From Dermacentor variabilis (taxonomy: Eukaryota; Arthropoda; Arachnida; Ixodida; Ixodidae), in contig NC_134569.1 of the NCBI RefSeq assembly GCF_050947875.1, positions 201,634,627 to 201,698,626 on the forward strand: 64,000 nt of DNA, written 5' to 3'. Shown here one piece after another: positions 45,801 through 57,150 of the stretch. A program made the position numbers and the translations under genes. The first letter of the stretch is position 1; every line of letters starts with the position of its first letter. Under the pieces are notes generated by a model. The model did not search any database, had not been told where the DNA came from, and saw only the letters and a list, made by a program, of their open reading frames with translations.

Positions 45801-47283
45801 ACAGCTTGAGAGCACCCTACTGATTATTGTGCAGTCCCGCTGCTGGAAATAGAACTGCCGCACATGCTGGTAGTCGTTTCAATCTAGACACACTTGCTGC
45901 CCTGGACAGGTATGTTCAGATATCTGCACTGGTGCTCTATTTTGTCGAAGTAGGCACATTGATGCACTACGCTGGTAATTGAAATGTTTTGAATGCACAA
46001 GTATTGGCTTCACCAGAAAGACTTGCCCACATACCTCCACTGGCATATATATGCACTTGCTCTTCACTCAGTAGCATTGAACTTAAAGTGTTCCCTATGT
46101 GGGAGCCATGTGTAAAACCGGTGTCACACGACCACTCTCGATCGCGATCAAGCCCGATCCGGATCGAAATTATCGATGCGACTGGCTCACTCTCGTAGCT
46201 TGCGCAGAGGAGCCATCACGACCGAGAAATTCGATTTGTAACGGACTGGATAGCGGCTAAAAGTGCCCCGTGGGAAACCGGTACCAAATAATGCACAGAC
46301 GTACGCTAGGAAAATGTGTTGCACAAGGACAAAGAACTGCGACATGCCCTGTTGTGCGAAGCGCGCGAACAGAACACATGTATATATATATTAAAAAAAA
46401 CTGCGAGAGCGCTTCGCGAACTCCATGCGCACACATGGCACCCGCACGAACTCGGCAGGCCGCCGTAAAGCGCGAAGGGCGCACAGCGTACATTCCGACA
46501 CATGTCCCAAACTGCAAACAATCGTGCTACCTAAAGCATACAAGTTATTTTATAACAAGGGCATACTCGACTCACGTACGCAGTATGCACAAGCGAGTTA
46601 CGCAGCGTACATGCTGTATCCATTCGCCAAATAGTAAAATTGATAACAAGCACAAAGCTACAAGGGACTCAATACATTAACACCATTTGAGGCGTCAAAT
46701 AAAATCGAATTTGGCCGTTTCATATATTGGACACAATATATGGACACATGTGGTACACGGTAATACCATGAAATACCCATCACGTGGGTAAAGGGGGCGA
46801 AAACACAATCGAGAACCTGAAGCGCAAACGATAAAAGCACGGTATGGTGCACGCAAAATTCTGTCAGTGCGCTGTAGCGCGAGGGAAGAAAATAGGGTGA
46901 GCACTTGACCTCACCTTTTGGGATACCGCACTAGTAGAGAATCATTAAAAAAAAAGCCTGTTTGAACCAGTTCCCTTGTCTGCAACACTCTTGCTAAACG
47001 GGAGACTAAAATACCACGATGATGGCTCTATTGCGGAGATCGGCAAGGTGCGCACAGACAGAAATTTTGCCGCCTTTCTTCGCCTTCTGCAAAATGCTTT
47101 CTTGTTAGGATCACGCATAGCGGCCGACCCCGACGCTAGGGACACACAGGCACGATTTCGTCCCTCTAACTTTCGTCCTTATACTGCCGTTAACGCCTTA
47201 ATTACAGCGTCAGTGAAAAGGCGCCTCACATAACATGACAATGAACTTGAAGAGGTGATTAGTGCCCTCCACTCCGCGCCCTC

Positions 47284-47860
47284 CAATTGAAAACACTACT
47301 GATTTCCAAATTAAACTACACAAACAGATCGCACAACCCAAACTAATCACAGAACGTCGTTTTCTTGACGGCAAAACTCTGCAACACTTACATGACAAAG
47401 GGCAGCGGCAGCACATTCAGAACAGCCGCTATCATACCACAGCGCAATGCAAGTGCGATAACGTTATTATGCCCGGCTCAAACAGATCGCACAACCCAAA
47501 CTAATCACAGAATGTCGTTTTCTTGACAGCAAAGCACTGCAACACTTACATGACAAAGGGCAGCGGCAGCACATTCAGAACAGTCGCAAACAGACCATAG
47601 TGCCATGCGAGTGCGATAACGTAACTATGCCCGGCTTCACGAATAACGTGGCCGCCTTGATCACATAACAATTGAAAACACCACTGATTTCCAAATTAAA
47701 ACCACACAAACATATCGCACAACCCAAACTGATCACAGAATATCGTTTTCTTGACAGCAAAACACTGCAACACTTACATAGCAAAGGGCAGCGGCAGCAC
47801 GTTCAGAACAGCCGCAAACACACCACAGCGCAATGCGAGTGCGGTGACGTGACGACGCCA
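47284..47860. repeat. Three tandem copies of a roughly 190-bp unit
   Basis: Units at 47284-47480, 47481-47668 (lacking about the first 40 bp) and 47669-47860. All contain GATCGCACAACCCAAACT or close variants and GGGCAGCGGCAGCAC. Inside the DNA transposon; open frames in the units are short. Confidence 0.88.
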
Positions 47861-48054
47861 TGACGACGCGACTATGCCCCGGCTCGCCCGGCTGCCCGGA
47901 ATCACGAATCACGTGGCCACCTTGGTCACATGATTTGACGACGGTATCGCCACCTTGCGCAAGGTTGGATCGCGTTGATGGGTTGTTGAATATTGTAGAA
48001 GCCGCTGAAGAGGCTGACGCGCCGTGGCGTGGCGGTGGCGTTTTGAGTCGTTTG

Positions 48055-48139
48055 CAAAACGTATTCACCCCTCGTTTTTAAGCTGTCTGGCTTCCAACGT
48101 TATCAAAACGTATTCACCCCTCGTTTTTAAGCTATCTTG
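48055..48139. repeat. Direct pair, 49-bp period
   Basis: CAAAACGTATTCACCCCTCG occurs at 48055 and again at 48104, followed in both by TTTTTAAGCT. Lies about 100 bp from the right terminus of the DNA transposon. Confidence 0.93.
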
Positions 48140-48238
48140 TTTGGAACGTCTTTGATGCGTCGATTTTGGTCAAAAATCCGTTTCAGACGTTGAATCCCTT
48201 AATACGACGTTTTCAAGACTTTGTGTGCTACCTGGGCT

Positions 48239-48780
48239 TCAGTCACACAACACGTTAAACCTAAACCCACGCCGCCACCCATGGTGACCGAAAATGAGCC
48301 GCATCTTAATGACTCTGCACAAACCTCTCCCACCAACTACTGTATACAACAAGCACTGAATGAAATGGCCGTCTCTCTAAAGACAGAATTGGATGCCATA
48401 ATGCAGGCAGAAATGCAAAAAAAATGAAGGAGCTCATTATGGCTGAAGTCACAGCGCCACTTCAACAGCTAATACAACAGACCCTGCAACCTGCTGTCCA
48501 GCAGATAGTGGCGGATATTAAACAACAAATAGCGGCTTCACTTGGCCAACTTTCGATCCCTCCGCCTTCATCCAAGCGCTCCCTGTCCCCTTCACTTGAA
48601 ACACAAAGATCACATCCTTACCTTCGTCCTGCCCGATTACTGTCACCGGACCGAAAACCCGCCTCACTGGGCCCGGAACACTCACTTCCCGGCACCTCCC
48701 AGGCCGATGAGCCGCCACCCGGACAGTCCCCGGGTATAAAACACAAACAAATAATACTTGATTATGGCCAGAAACCGTAA
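48239..48780 (+). pseudogene. LINE ORF1, C-terminal part after the insertion
   Basis: Continues the frame of 42728-43930 if the transposon and a 2-bp CT duplicate are removed. SVTQHVKPKPTPPP leads into a helical region ending QAEMQKK and a TGA at 48425-48427. At the A8 run (48417-48424) a shifted frame takes over, MKELIMAEVTAPLQQL, and runs to TAA at 48778-48780. The single frameshift is most simply slippage in the A-run. It overlaps the ORF2 ATG at 48764 by 17 bases. Confidence 0.85.
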
Positions 48781-51700
48781 AGGGACACGCGCTACCCCCC
48801 AACTCCTAAGCGTGTGGCAATGGAATTGCAGGGGCTACCGCCGGAAACGCGGATCCCTTACGCAATTCATTGGCACACAGCCCCATCCCCCCGATCTAAT
48901 AGCGTTGCAGGAAGTGCATTGTACTCCTACACTTCCCGGCTACAACACACACACAGACACAATAAATAGCAACACACCACACCTCACAGCCACTTTAGTG
49001 TCCAAACATTTGACCGTTATCGAACACACCCTCGAAACCTCACCCATACCGCACGTACTTCTCGAATTGTTCCCGTGCTCTCGCTCCCATAGCAGCCTGT
49101 TTGTGCTTAATATCTACAGCGCACCTAATGCGAGGAAGCATGAGTTCGGACATCTTTTTGCACATGTATGCAAGGTGGCTAAACAGATGGTCATTGTAGG
49201 CGACTTCAATTCCCCGCACCCGGCCTGCGGTTACCAAACAGAAACACCGAAAGGACGCCGGCTTGCTCATGTTCTTGCGTTACATCGCATGACTCTGCTG
49301 ACAGAACCAGATCAACCAACACGATTAGGCAATAGCGTAAGCAGAGACACGTGCCCTGATCTCACCATGGTCAGAGGGGTAGGTCAACACTGTTGGCGCA
49401 ATCTCGTGGAGAACTTGGGCAGCGACCATTACATTCTAGCTACTGAACTGCAGGTACAACCAACACGCACTCCTGAACGTACTGTTAAGCTAATCAATTG
49501 GGATAAATTTAGGCGTAATCGGTCCTCCCTAGCTCCTCAGGACACCCTCGCCCTTCAGGAGTGGATCAAACAACTCCAAACTGATCTAAAAAGGGCAACT
49601 CAACACATCACTGCGACAACAGAGACACGCGATGTGGATCTCCATTTGCTACATCTCTGGGAGGCCCGTAGAGGCCTGACCCGGCGGTGGCGGCGGCAAA
49701 AACATAATCGGAAACTTCGTCTGCGTATTGTCCGCCTAACTACGGAGGCAGATGACTACGCGAACACCCTCACTAATAACAATTGGCATAGCCTTTCCGA
49801 TCGCCTCAGCGGCACGCTAAGCACACCTCGGACCTGGTCGCTACTCCGCGCATTATTAAACCCTACGCAAACCAAAATGCACACTAGCAACAGAGTCCGC
49901 ACCATCCTCCACAAATCAGGCCTCGATTACACTACTCTACTTCACACTCTACAGCAAATCTACATTGCTACAGGCACCCGCCCCGCCTACAGAGACTGCC
50001 CACATATAGACGCCACCTCCCTAGACGCCGATATTACAGAAGCCGAGGTTAGGGCGGCCTTACAGGGTATTAGGCGCAACACTGCACCCAGGGCTGATGG
50101 GATTCAATACACGCTCCTACGCAACCTAGATGATGGGGCCATTACAGACTTAACTGCATTCTACAATGACCACTGGAGGAATGGCACGCTTGCACAGGAA
50201 TGGCGCCATGCGGACATCATGCTGATTCCTAAGCAAGGCAAGCCACTGTCCCTCCAGAATCTCCGACCTATATCCTTAACTTCATGTGTAGGTAAACTCT
50301 TGGAGCGCGTTGTACTTTCGCGGCTACAACCCTTTCTCAAAGACAGCCAATTCTTTCCGGATACACTCTTCGGCTACCGCCCTAACCTCTCTGCGCAAGA
50401 CATTTTGCTGCAGCTTAAGGAGGACGTTGTGGATGGCCCCACTACGGCACAAACTAGAGCTATTCTGGCCCTGGACCTCAAAGGGGCTTTCGACCACGTC
50501 TCCCACGATCTAATTCTCGACAATCTGGCTTCTTCCTAATGCGGCACACGTACTTATAACTACGTCAGAGCTTCCCTGTCAGACCGCATAGCCACTATCG
50601 GCATAGGAGAGCTCCGGTCGGACGTCATCGCACTCACAGGTAGAGTAACACCACAGGGCTCGATCTTATCGCCCACCCTCTTCAACGTGACTATGGCTAA
50701 GCTGCCCCCCTTACTAGACCAGATACCTACCATCCGGCACGCTCTCTATGCCGACGACGTTACGATCTGGGCAACCCAGGGATCCGACGGGGCCATCCAG
50801 GATACTCTCCAGGAAGCTGTACGTGTCGTGCAGAACTATGCAGCCACGGGAGGCCTTTCCTGTGCAGCCGAAAAGTCTGAATTGCTCCTCGTGCACAGGC
50901 GGCGCCGCAGAACCGAAGAATCCCCTAATATCTCCCTGTTCTTACACGGCAGCCCCATCCCTCAGGTAGCTAGACTCCGCATCTTGGGCCTCCACATTCA
51001 GTCGGATGGCAAAGCCTCGCACACTACGCACCTTTTGGGTCAGCAGATAGCACAAGTCACACATATGATAAACCGCATTACTAATCGTAGAAGAGGCCTT
51101 CGCTAGAAAGACGTCCTCCACATAGTACAGGCTCTGATAATCAGCCAGCTCACATATCACCTCCCCTATCACAATCTCACCCTCACTTAAACTCAGAATA
51201 TGGACGCCCTTCTGCGGAAGGCAGTGAAACCGGCTCTTGGGCTGCCTCCACATGCTTCCACAAAACGGCTTCTTCAGCTTGGTATCCACAATGCCGTAGG
51301 CGAGCTTTTGGAGGCTCATCGCAATGGTCAGCTCCAACGTCTCAGACGCAGCCGTCAGGGCTGCGCTATACTCTCTCGCCTTTGCTACCCTGCCCCTGAG
51401 ACACCCACACACGTCCCACAATATCGCTTCGCTCCTGCTCTACGCGCTAGCATACAAGTAGCTCCGATTCCCCGCAATATGCATCCCGAGCGACACGCCG
51501 GCCGTAGACGCGCCCGAACTCAAGCCCTGACACGCATTTTTGGAGAGCGCACAGCAATTACACCGGTTTTGTACACTGACGCTGCCCGCTACCCAGAGAG
51601 GCGGGCCATGTGTTTAGTGGTAACTGACAATATAGACGCGCTTAGGGTGTGTGCCACAGTTCTAACAACGCACAGCTGCTCAGCAGAGGAAGGGACAATA

Positions 51701-52356
51701 GCCCTGGCCATTGTCCATTCCTCGACCCTCTCCGCACAAGACACCCCCATCACCATAGTGACAGACTCGCAGGCCGCCTGCCGGGCCTTCGCGCAAGGAC
51801 TCGTGACTGCAAACACACATCGAATTCTCTCCTGTGTCCCCCCTCCCACGTTACACAGGGTGCGTATCGTCTGGACTCCTGGACACGCCTCTCTCCATGG
51901 TAATGAACACGTTAATGCGGTAGCCCGAGGTCTGACTGGCAGGGCACCATCGGAAGAGCTGTCCAACCCAGACGACGCACCGCCAGAGCCCCTACAGTAC
52001 ACCGAGACGCTCGAGTACTACCGACAAAGTCGCCATAACTATCCCCTCCTCATCCTTCACTTAACAGGGCAGACGCCACTGTCTGGCGGCAACTGCAGAC
52101 CAATTCATTTCCTTGTCTCCACATGCTACATATCTTTCATCCCACCCTGTACCCTTCCTATTGTCCCCACTGTGGGGCCAAACCCACGGTATATCACTCC
52201 ATATGGGAATGCCCTAACCCTTCAGGTGTTCCTCCTATACCCAACCCTACCCTTTCTTCTTGGGAGTCTGCGCTGCTCAGCACAAGCCAGCGGGAACAGC
52301 AACGGCTGATCCAGCGGGCTCGCGAAGTCGCGCATGGCAATGGAGCCCTGGACTGA
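48764..52356 (+). pseudogene. LINE ORF2: APE endonuclease, RT, RNase H, zinc finger
   Basis: Start taken at the ATG at 48764 (MARNRKGTRATP); an ATG at 48758 is also in frame. One frame holds to about 52050 with stops at 50537-50539, 51104-51106 and 51188-51190, then a frameshift. Endonuclease: VWQWNCRGYRRK, ALQEVH, VGDFNSPHPACGY, GSDHYIL, all catalytic residues visible. RT: LRPISLTSCVGKLLE, ALDLKGAFDHVSHD, TPQGSILSPTLFN, YADDVTIW intact. RNase H: YTDAARYPERRAMCL, SAEEGTIALAI, IVTDSQAACRAF, WTPGHASLHGNEHVN; the final Asp is changed. C-terminus (52123-52356): CPHCGAKPTVYHSIWEC. Domain order and length match the LINE at 36171. Inactive because of the stops. Confidence 0.95.
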
Positions 52357-52435
52357 GGGCCCCACTCATCGAGGAAATTTTCTACTTGCTTTACGAAATA
52401 AATATTTATTCTCTCTCTCTCTCTAACGTTAACAT

Positions 52436-52602
52436 TGCCACGCGCTTGTGCCACGCGCTTGGGCCACTTGCTCCCAGAAAAAGACGAGGACAGGCTGGCT
52501 CACGAGCTCGTGCCTTGGTGTTTGGTAGGAGCTGCGCTGCCCCTTCGACGACTCGTGCTGTAACGGCCTCTTTTAGAAGTCGTCTGTCAATTAAACGTGA
52601 CA
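52436..52602 (+). repeat. 5' LTR of gypsy element, 167 bp
   Basis: Begins TGCCACGCGCTTG and ends TTAAACGTGACA. Same length as the 3' LTR and alignable throughout (for example TTGCTCCCAGAA and GCTGCGCTGCCC in both). Confidence 0.95.
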
Positions 52603-52608
52603 TTTTTC

Positions 52609-52624
52609 TGGTGGAGGTGCCGGG
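52609..52624 (+). promoter_or_regulatory. Candidate primer-binding site
   Basis: TGGTGGAGGTGCCGGG lies 6 bases after the 5' LTR and begins with TGG, complementary to a tRNA CCA end. The tRNA species was not identified. A one-base variant occurs at 13655-13670. Confidence 0.65.
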
Positions 52625-52639
52625 TAATCTCGACCTATG

Positions 52640-53016
52640 CAACAGACCCATTTTAGAAGCAGGAACGCCAGACCGATACCGGAGCGCGCGCCAGTACACC
52701 ACGCCAGCCGGAGAATCCTGGGATTGACCCCCGAGTATGAGCCTTTACCCTTCGAGGACAACGACAAGACGGCATGTATCACGGCAAGACCAGAACTAAC
52801 CCTGCGACGGCTGCTCCTGTGCCTCCTCAATACACGCTGCAATAACCACGCGTGCCAAGTCCCTTCCATGGCGACCTTCTTGAAGACGTGGAGGACTGGC
52901 TGGCCGACTTCGAGCGCGTAGCGGAGTTCAATGGATGGGACTACGAATTGAAGCTCCGAAACGGCTACTTCTGCTTTTTGGACGGTGCTCGCACGTGGTT
53001 CCAGAACCGCAAAGGT
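52640..53016 (+). pseudogene. gypsy gag, 5' part
   Basis: The frame starting near 52637 is followed, after a shift at about 52850, by FHGDLLEDVEDWLADFERVA and then ARTWFQNRKG, the gag N-terminal domain of Ty3/gypsy elements. At about 53017 the sequence passes in frame into LINE RT, giving an accidental 418-codon open frame (52852-54108). Gag continues at 55685 with TSWREFCRSVLYAY. Confidence 0.85.
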
Positions 53017-54796
53017 GTTCAACAGTTCAGCACCTCGCTGAATGGGACACTTAGCACGGCTAAAACATGGCGCATTCTTAAGGCTCTAATGGGCCCTACC
53101 AAGACTAAAGCAGACAGCGGCAAAGCACTTCAAAGGCTAGTGCACCAATATCAGGGAACAGACGAGCAGCTCCTCGATGAAGTCAGAACCAAATGCTACG
53201 GCACTGACGAACCTATTGGATATGAAGGAGATTATCTCGGAGAAGAAAACTCAGATATGGACAAGCCTATCCCCAGAGAGGAAGTCACCGCGGCAATGAG
53301 AGCCATCACGAAAAACACAGCGGCAGGAGCAGATCGAATTACAAACTCTCTCATAAGGAACCTAAGCGATGAGGCAGCTGATCAGCTGATGGCCTACCTC
53401 AATAAGCTTTGGAAAGAAGGAAAGATACCAGGTGAGTGGAAGCATGCTGTGGTAGTCATGATTCCCAAACCAGGCAAGAAGCTGCAGATCGAGAATTTCA
53501 GACCAATCTCGCTCACTTTTTGCCTGGGAAAACTATACGAGAGGATCGTCACGAAACGCATCCAGCAACACCTAGAAAACAAAAGGCTCTACCCAGACAC
53601 TATGTTCGGCTTCAGGGCGAACCTCTCTACGCAACACGTGCTTTTGCAACTTAAAGAAGAGGTCCTGGAGACAATGCCCAAGAATAGGGAAAACGTAGTC
53701 ATGGCACTTGATATAAAAGGTGCTTTTGACGTCGGCCACGCCACTATAATGGAGGGGCTCAATAACACCAACTGCTGGAGAAGAATCCATGACTATGTCA
53801 AAGACTTCCTGACCAACAGAAAAGACACAGTGGGACTAGGGGAGTTGAGGAGTGATGTCTTCACCACCCCAAGCAAAGGCACACCCCAACGCTCGGTCAT
53901 CTCGCCCATACTCTTTAATGTGGCGATGATCGGCCTAGCAGAAAGACTCAGCAGAATCCAGGGCATCCAGCACGTGATGTACGCAGACCACATCACGGTC
54001 TGGGTGAACCATGGATCTCTGGGAGAGAAACAGGAGAAGCTACAACAAGTAGCAAACTGCGTAGAAAGATACGTGAAGAGGACTAGCCTACTCTACAGAG
54101 AAGTCTGAGCTACTGAGGGTAGGAAGACACCCCACTGATGCACCACTCGAGGTGAAACTGGAGGGGCAAAACATCCCGGAGAGGAACATGATAAGAGTCC
54201 TGGGAATGTGGCTACAAGCAAGCAGGAAATGCATCTACACACTCAGCCTGCTCAGCAAGTCGGCTGAACAGGGAGGCAGAATGATAACCAGAGTCTCCCA
54301 CCGAAGGCATGGGATGAAAGAAGACGACACGCTAAAACTCGTCAGAAGCCTCATAGTTAGCGGGGTAATCTACTCGCTGCCGTACCACCCCATGATCAAG
54401 AGCGAAACGGAACAAGCAGAGACAATCCTGCGGAAGCCCTACAAGACGGCACTCCACCTACCACGAAACACACCGAACGACAAGCTGCTACAGCTAGGGA
54501 TTAGCAACACCTTCGCCGAACTGGTAGAAGCACAGCTTGGAGCACAGTTTCACCGACTCAGAGACACGGCTACGGGAAGAGCGCTCCTGACAAGGTTAGG
54601 TCGCGGCCCAAGGAGGCATCTCGATCGATCCGCCGATATACCCGGCGAGATCCGTAAGACCCTGCAGGTCAATCCCATTCCGAAAAACATGGATCCAAAT
54701 CTCCACGTGGCCAGAAGGCAGGCGCGGGCAGACTATGTTGAAAGGCATTTAGCCAAACTAGAAAACATGGTTTTCACGGATGCAACACTGTATCCA
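53017..54796 (+). pseudogene. LINE RT region, catalytically changed
   Basis: RT motifs: FRPISLTFCLGKLYER, ALDIKGAFDVGHATI, GTPQRSVISPILFN (QG changed to QR) and YADHITVW, where the second catalytic Asp is His. The frame breaks at 54108 and resumes at 54152-54799 through the thumb to FTDATLYP, the first residues of RNase H. Close relative of the RT at 37404-38700. Confidence 0.92.
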
Positions 54797-55257
54797 TGAA
54801 TTCTCTTGCCTCTGTGGTAATTCGGTAACTCTGAATAGCCGATCTCCACGGTGAAGAGCTGTCCCAGGGCGTGTGGCCGCTCGACTCGGTACGTGATCTC
54901 GCGAGCCAAGCTGTCTACCCTTTCATTTCCTTCTATCCCCGTGTGTGCCGGAATCCAGATTAGTTTGTGGGTTGCGGTGTGTCCGAGGTGTTCTGCCTTG
55001 CGGAGGATAGCTAAGGCAGCCCTCCAGATTCTACCCTTTGTGTAGTTCCTGCATGTCTCTTTTGAATCCGTTAAAATGACCATTGATTTGTCTTTTCGAT
55101 AGCCCTCAGCCGCTGCCAGCGCAACAGCGACTTCCTCCGCTTCCACTATCCTGGCGCTACGTGTAGTTGCCCAGGTGATTAGCTTGCGGGCGTTGTCAAC
55201 CACTGCCAAAGCTGCCTTAATGCAATTTGTATGTCTACTCTTGGTGTACTCGTTCAT
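54797..55257 (-). pseudogene. LINE RNase H cassette, inverted in place
   Basis: A minus-strand frame reads in the correct internal order: EAEEVAVALAAAEGYR, ILTDSKETCRNYTKGR, WIPAHTGIEGNERVDSLARE, then LPNYHRGKRIHGY. The Glu, second Asp and final Asp positions of RNase H are present. The first catalytic Asp (FTDAT) remains on the plus strand at 54775-54789. Breakpoints coincide with TATCCATGAA (54791-54800) and TTCATTGATA (55253-55262), reverse complements at 9 of 10 bases. Confidence 0.92.
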
Positions 55258-55684
55258 TGATACTCCCCGCCACAGAAAGCCTTAACACAGCAAGAAGCAG
55301 CTAGTTGGCGGAGGCTGCAAACGGGAACCTTCTTTAACTTACATATACTAAGCAAGATGTATCCTACACAATTTAGGAACACATGCCCGTGGTGCGGGGC
55401 AACCCCCACGCTTTACCATATAAACTGGGAGTAAAAACGTAACTACACATTCCACCAGCACTAAACCCCGAGTGCGGAGCAGTGGGAGAGCCTGCTCACC
55501 AGCTGCGAGCTCGCCGCCCAAAGGGCAATTGTGCAGCACGCAAGCGAAGCAGCGCGGCTCAGTGGAGCCCTGGACTAGGGGCCCAACCCTGCTAAGAAGG
55601 TCAAGCGTCTGCAGCGATGAAGACGAAGACCGAACGCTAAACCCTTAATGGACCAAACAAATTTTTCTCTCTCTCTCTCTCTCT
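55258..55684 (+). pseudogene. LINE C-terminal finger and tail
   Basis: The plus strand resumes with PPQKALTQQEAASWRRLQ, then CPWCGATPTLYHINWE followed by a stop where the last Cys is expected. The 3' UTR and (TC)n tail follow; no AATAAA is visible near the tail. Confidence 0.88.
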
Positions 55685-56881
55685 GACATCATGGCGTGAG
55701 TTCTGTCGCAGCGTCTTGTACGCCTACGCCAGCTCCGATCGCCGGGAACGAGCAGAATGGGGCCTCCAATCTCGCATTCAGAAATGCAATGAGTGCGTCA
55801 CTATGTACGTGGAAGACATGGTGCGTCTCTTCAGGCGAGCTGACCCTACCATGTCTGAAGACAAGAAGCTGCGCCATTTGATGCGAGGCGTGAAAGAGCA
55901 GATTTTTGGTGGACTCGTTCATAGCCCGCCCAAGACGGTTGCTGAGTTTCTCACTGAAGCTGCACCATGGAGAAGGCCCTGCACCAGCGCTCGCACCAGT
56001 ACGATCGGCAAGTGAATTTCTCTTATGCTACCAGTAGACTAGGAGCTCCCGCGACTGATGTCGCGTCGTTTCGCGAGATTATCCAATCGATAGTCCGCGA
56101 CGAGTTGCGACAGCTGCATCAGGTGCAGCAGCCTTCAGGCAACTTAATACCTAGCGTTTTGCGTGACGAAGTGCTGCATGCGCTCGGCGTACCACGTTAC
56201 GAAGCATCACTTCAGGCCACTCCACCACTTCAGGCGTTCACAACTTCAACTGAACCACGACGCACAACATACGCTGACGTTTTAAGAGGTACCGTCCAGT
56301 CGCCGGCGACATCTCCTACCGTGAGCGAATACCAGCGTGCGACTTATGCTGACGCATCCGGGCGGCCTATCCCTGCACCAGCACCGCTACCTGTCGTCAC
56401 CCCGTATGCCATGCTTCAGTCAGCGCAGGCGGTTCCTTATTTTGGAGAGGCTCGACCAGCCGTACGTAAACCGGACATTTGGCTCATGCCAAATGACCCG
56501 CCTCACCATTGTGGTGAGGCGGGTCATGTCTACCGAGTGTGTAAGTACCGCCGCCTTGGACTCCAGGGGTTTGCTGTTAATTCACCCCGACCCCGTATTC
56601 ACCCTGACCCTGAGATTGAAGATTTTATCGGCCGACAAGCGCGCGCCACTGTCATCAAGGCGCCACTCGCGATCGCCGTCACCACGACCATTCTATTCGA
56701 CAGGTACAAATCGGATGTCGCAAAGACGATCTCCAAGCCCTTGCCTGGAATTCTAATATCAGCGACCTTTCGTGTCGAGGCCGCTGACGCTCGACGTGCG
56801 CAACGCCTCCAATCGACGGGACCTCACACCGACGGGGACTTGACGACACCGGTGTCTCAGGCTGGAGACAACTTTCAATGA
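55685..56881 (+). pseudogene. gypsy gag, 3' part with damaged zinc knuckle
   Basis: Resumes with TSWREFCRSVLYAY, then VTMYVEDMVRLFRRADPTM and LRHLMRGVKEQIFGG. A frameshift at about 55966 leads into the frame 55967-56881. The nucleic-acid-binding knuckle reads HHCGEAGHVYRVC: the first Cys of C-x2-C is replaced at a site occupied by a 16-bp perfect hairpin (56493-56527). Confidence 0.88.
56493..56527. repeat. Perfect 16-bp stem, 3-nt loop hairpin
   Basis: ATGACCCGCCTCACCA (56493-56508), loop TTG, then the exact reverse complement (56512-56527). Lies inside the gag zinc knuckle coding region. Confidence 0.93.
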
Positions 56882-57150
56882 ACATACCTGTGCTGATCGA
56901 CGGTCGAAATGTTACTGCTTTATTAGATACTGGCGCTGACTACTCGATTATCAGCGGAAAACTGGCAAGCAGTTTAAAGAAAGTTGTTACGCCTTACACA
57001 GGGACGTACGTACGGACAGCTGCATAGATGTCGTCAAGCCAGTTGGTGTGTGCACTTATCGTGTACAAATTAAACATTCCACGTTTCCCATCAGTTCCCT
57101 TGTTCTCCGAGAATGCTCCTGCGAATTGATACTTGGAATCGACTTTCTTC
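56878..57150 (+). pseudogene. gypsy aspartic protease
   Basis: Starts MNIPVLIDGRNVTALLDTGA with the active-site DTGA at about 56926-56937. A stop at 57025-57027 and a shift lead to the other frame, which has ECSCELILGIDFLRDYG, the conserved C-terminal part of retropepsins. It would cleave gag-pol. Confidence 0.9.

Larger units (their letters stand above)
43931..48236. mobile_element. 4.3-kb non-autonomous DNA transposon with CCCAGGTAGCACA ends
   Basis: The ends are perfect 13-bp inverted repeats: CCCAGGTAGCACA at 43931-43943 and its complement at 48224-48236. CT at 43929-43930 and CT at 48237-48238 fit a 2-bp target duplication. Removing the element with one CT rejoins the LINE ORF1 in frame. 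No transposase is recognisable; the longest open frames inside are under 140 codons and lack known domains. The interior contains a 64-bp inverted repeat near the left end, a tandem 70-bp pair, three tandem copies of a roughly 190-bp unit, and a 49-bp direct pair near the right end. Subterminal AACGT and GACGTTT words recur at both ends. Superfamily not recognised. Confidence 0.85.
42695..52424 (+). mobile_element. I-group LINE, full coding length, split by a DNA transposon
   Basis: ORF1 with zinc knuckles, ORF2 with endonuclease, RT, RNase H and C-terminal finger, AATAAA at 52397-52402 and a (CT)n tail at 52411-52424. ORF1 is interrupted at 43931-48236 by a 4.3-kb DNA transposon. Protein order and the shared 3' end (GGAGCCCTGGACT) tie it to the LINEs at 35445 and 53017. 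The 5' boundary is not resolved; the open frame reaches 42695 but the first ATG is at 42728. Confidence 0.95.
53017..55684 (+). mobile_element. I-group LINE inserted in gypsy gag, with inverted RNase H cassette
   Basis: 5' truncated within ORF2 just before RT; it starts at QQFSTSLNGTLSTA, equivalent to about 37161 in the LINE at 36171. It ends with GGAGCCCTGGACT, a 3' UTR and a (TC)n tail at 55665-55684. RT and C-terminus are on the plus strand, but the RNase H stretch 54797-55257 is on the minus strand. No target duplication was resolved. Confidence 0.93.

Noticed and set aside
47284..47860. CRISPR-like or satellite array
   Set aside because: Only three unequal units of about 190 bp with no spacers, inside a DNA transposon.
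35960..48427. Programmed frameshift at A-runs in both LINE ORF1s
   Set aside because: The A6 run near 35967 and the A8 run at 48417 lie in comparable coiled-coil positions, but the required shifts go in opposite directions, so slippage mutations are more likely.
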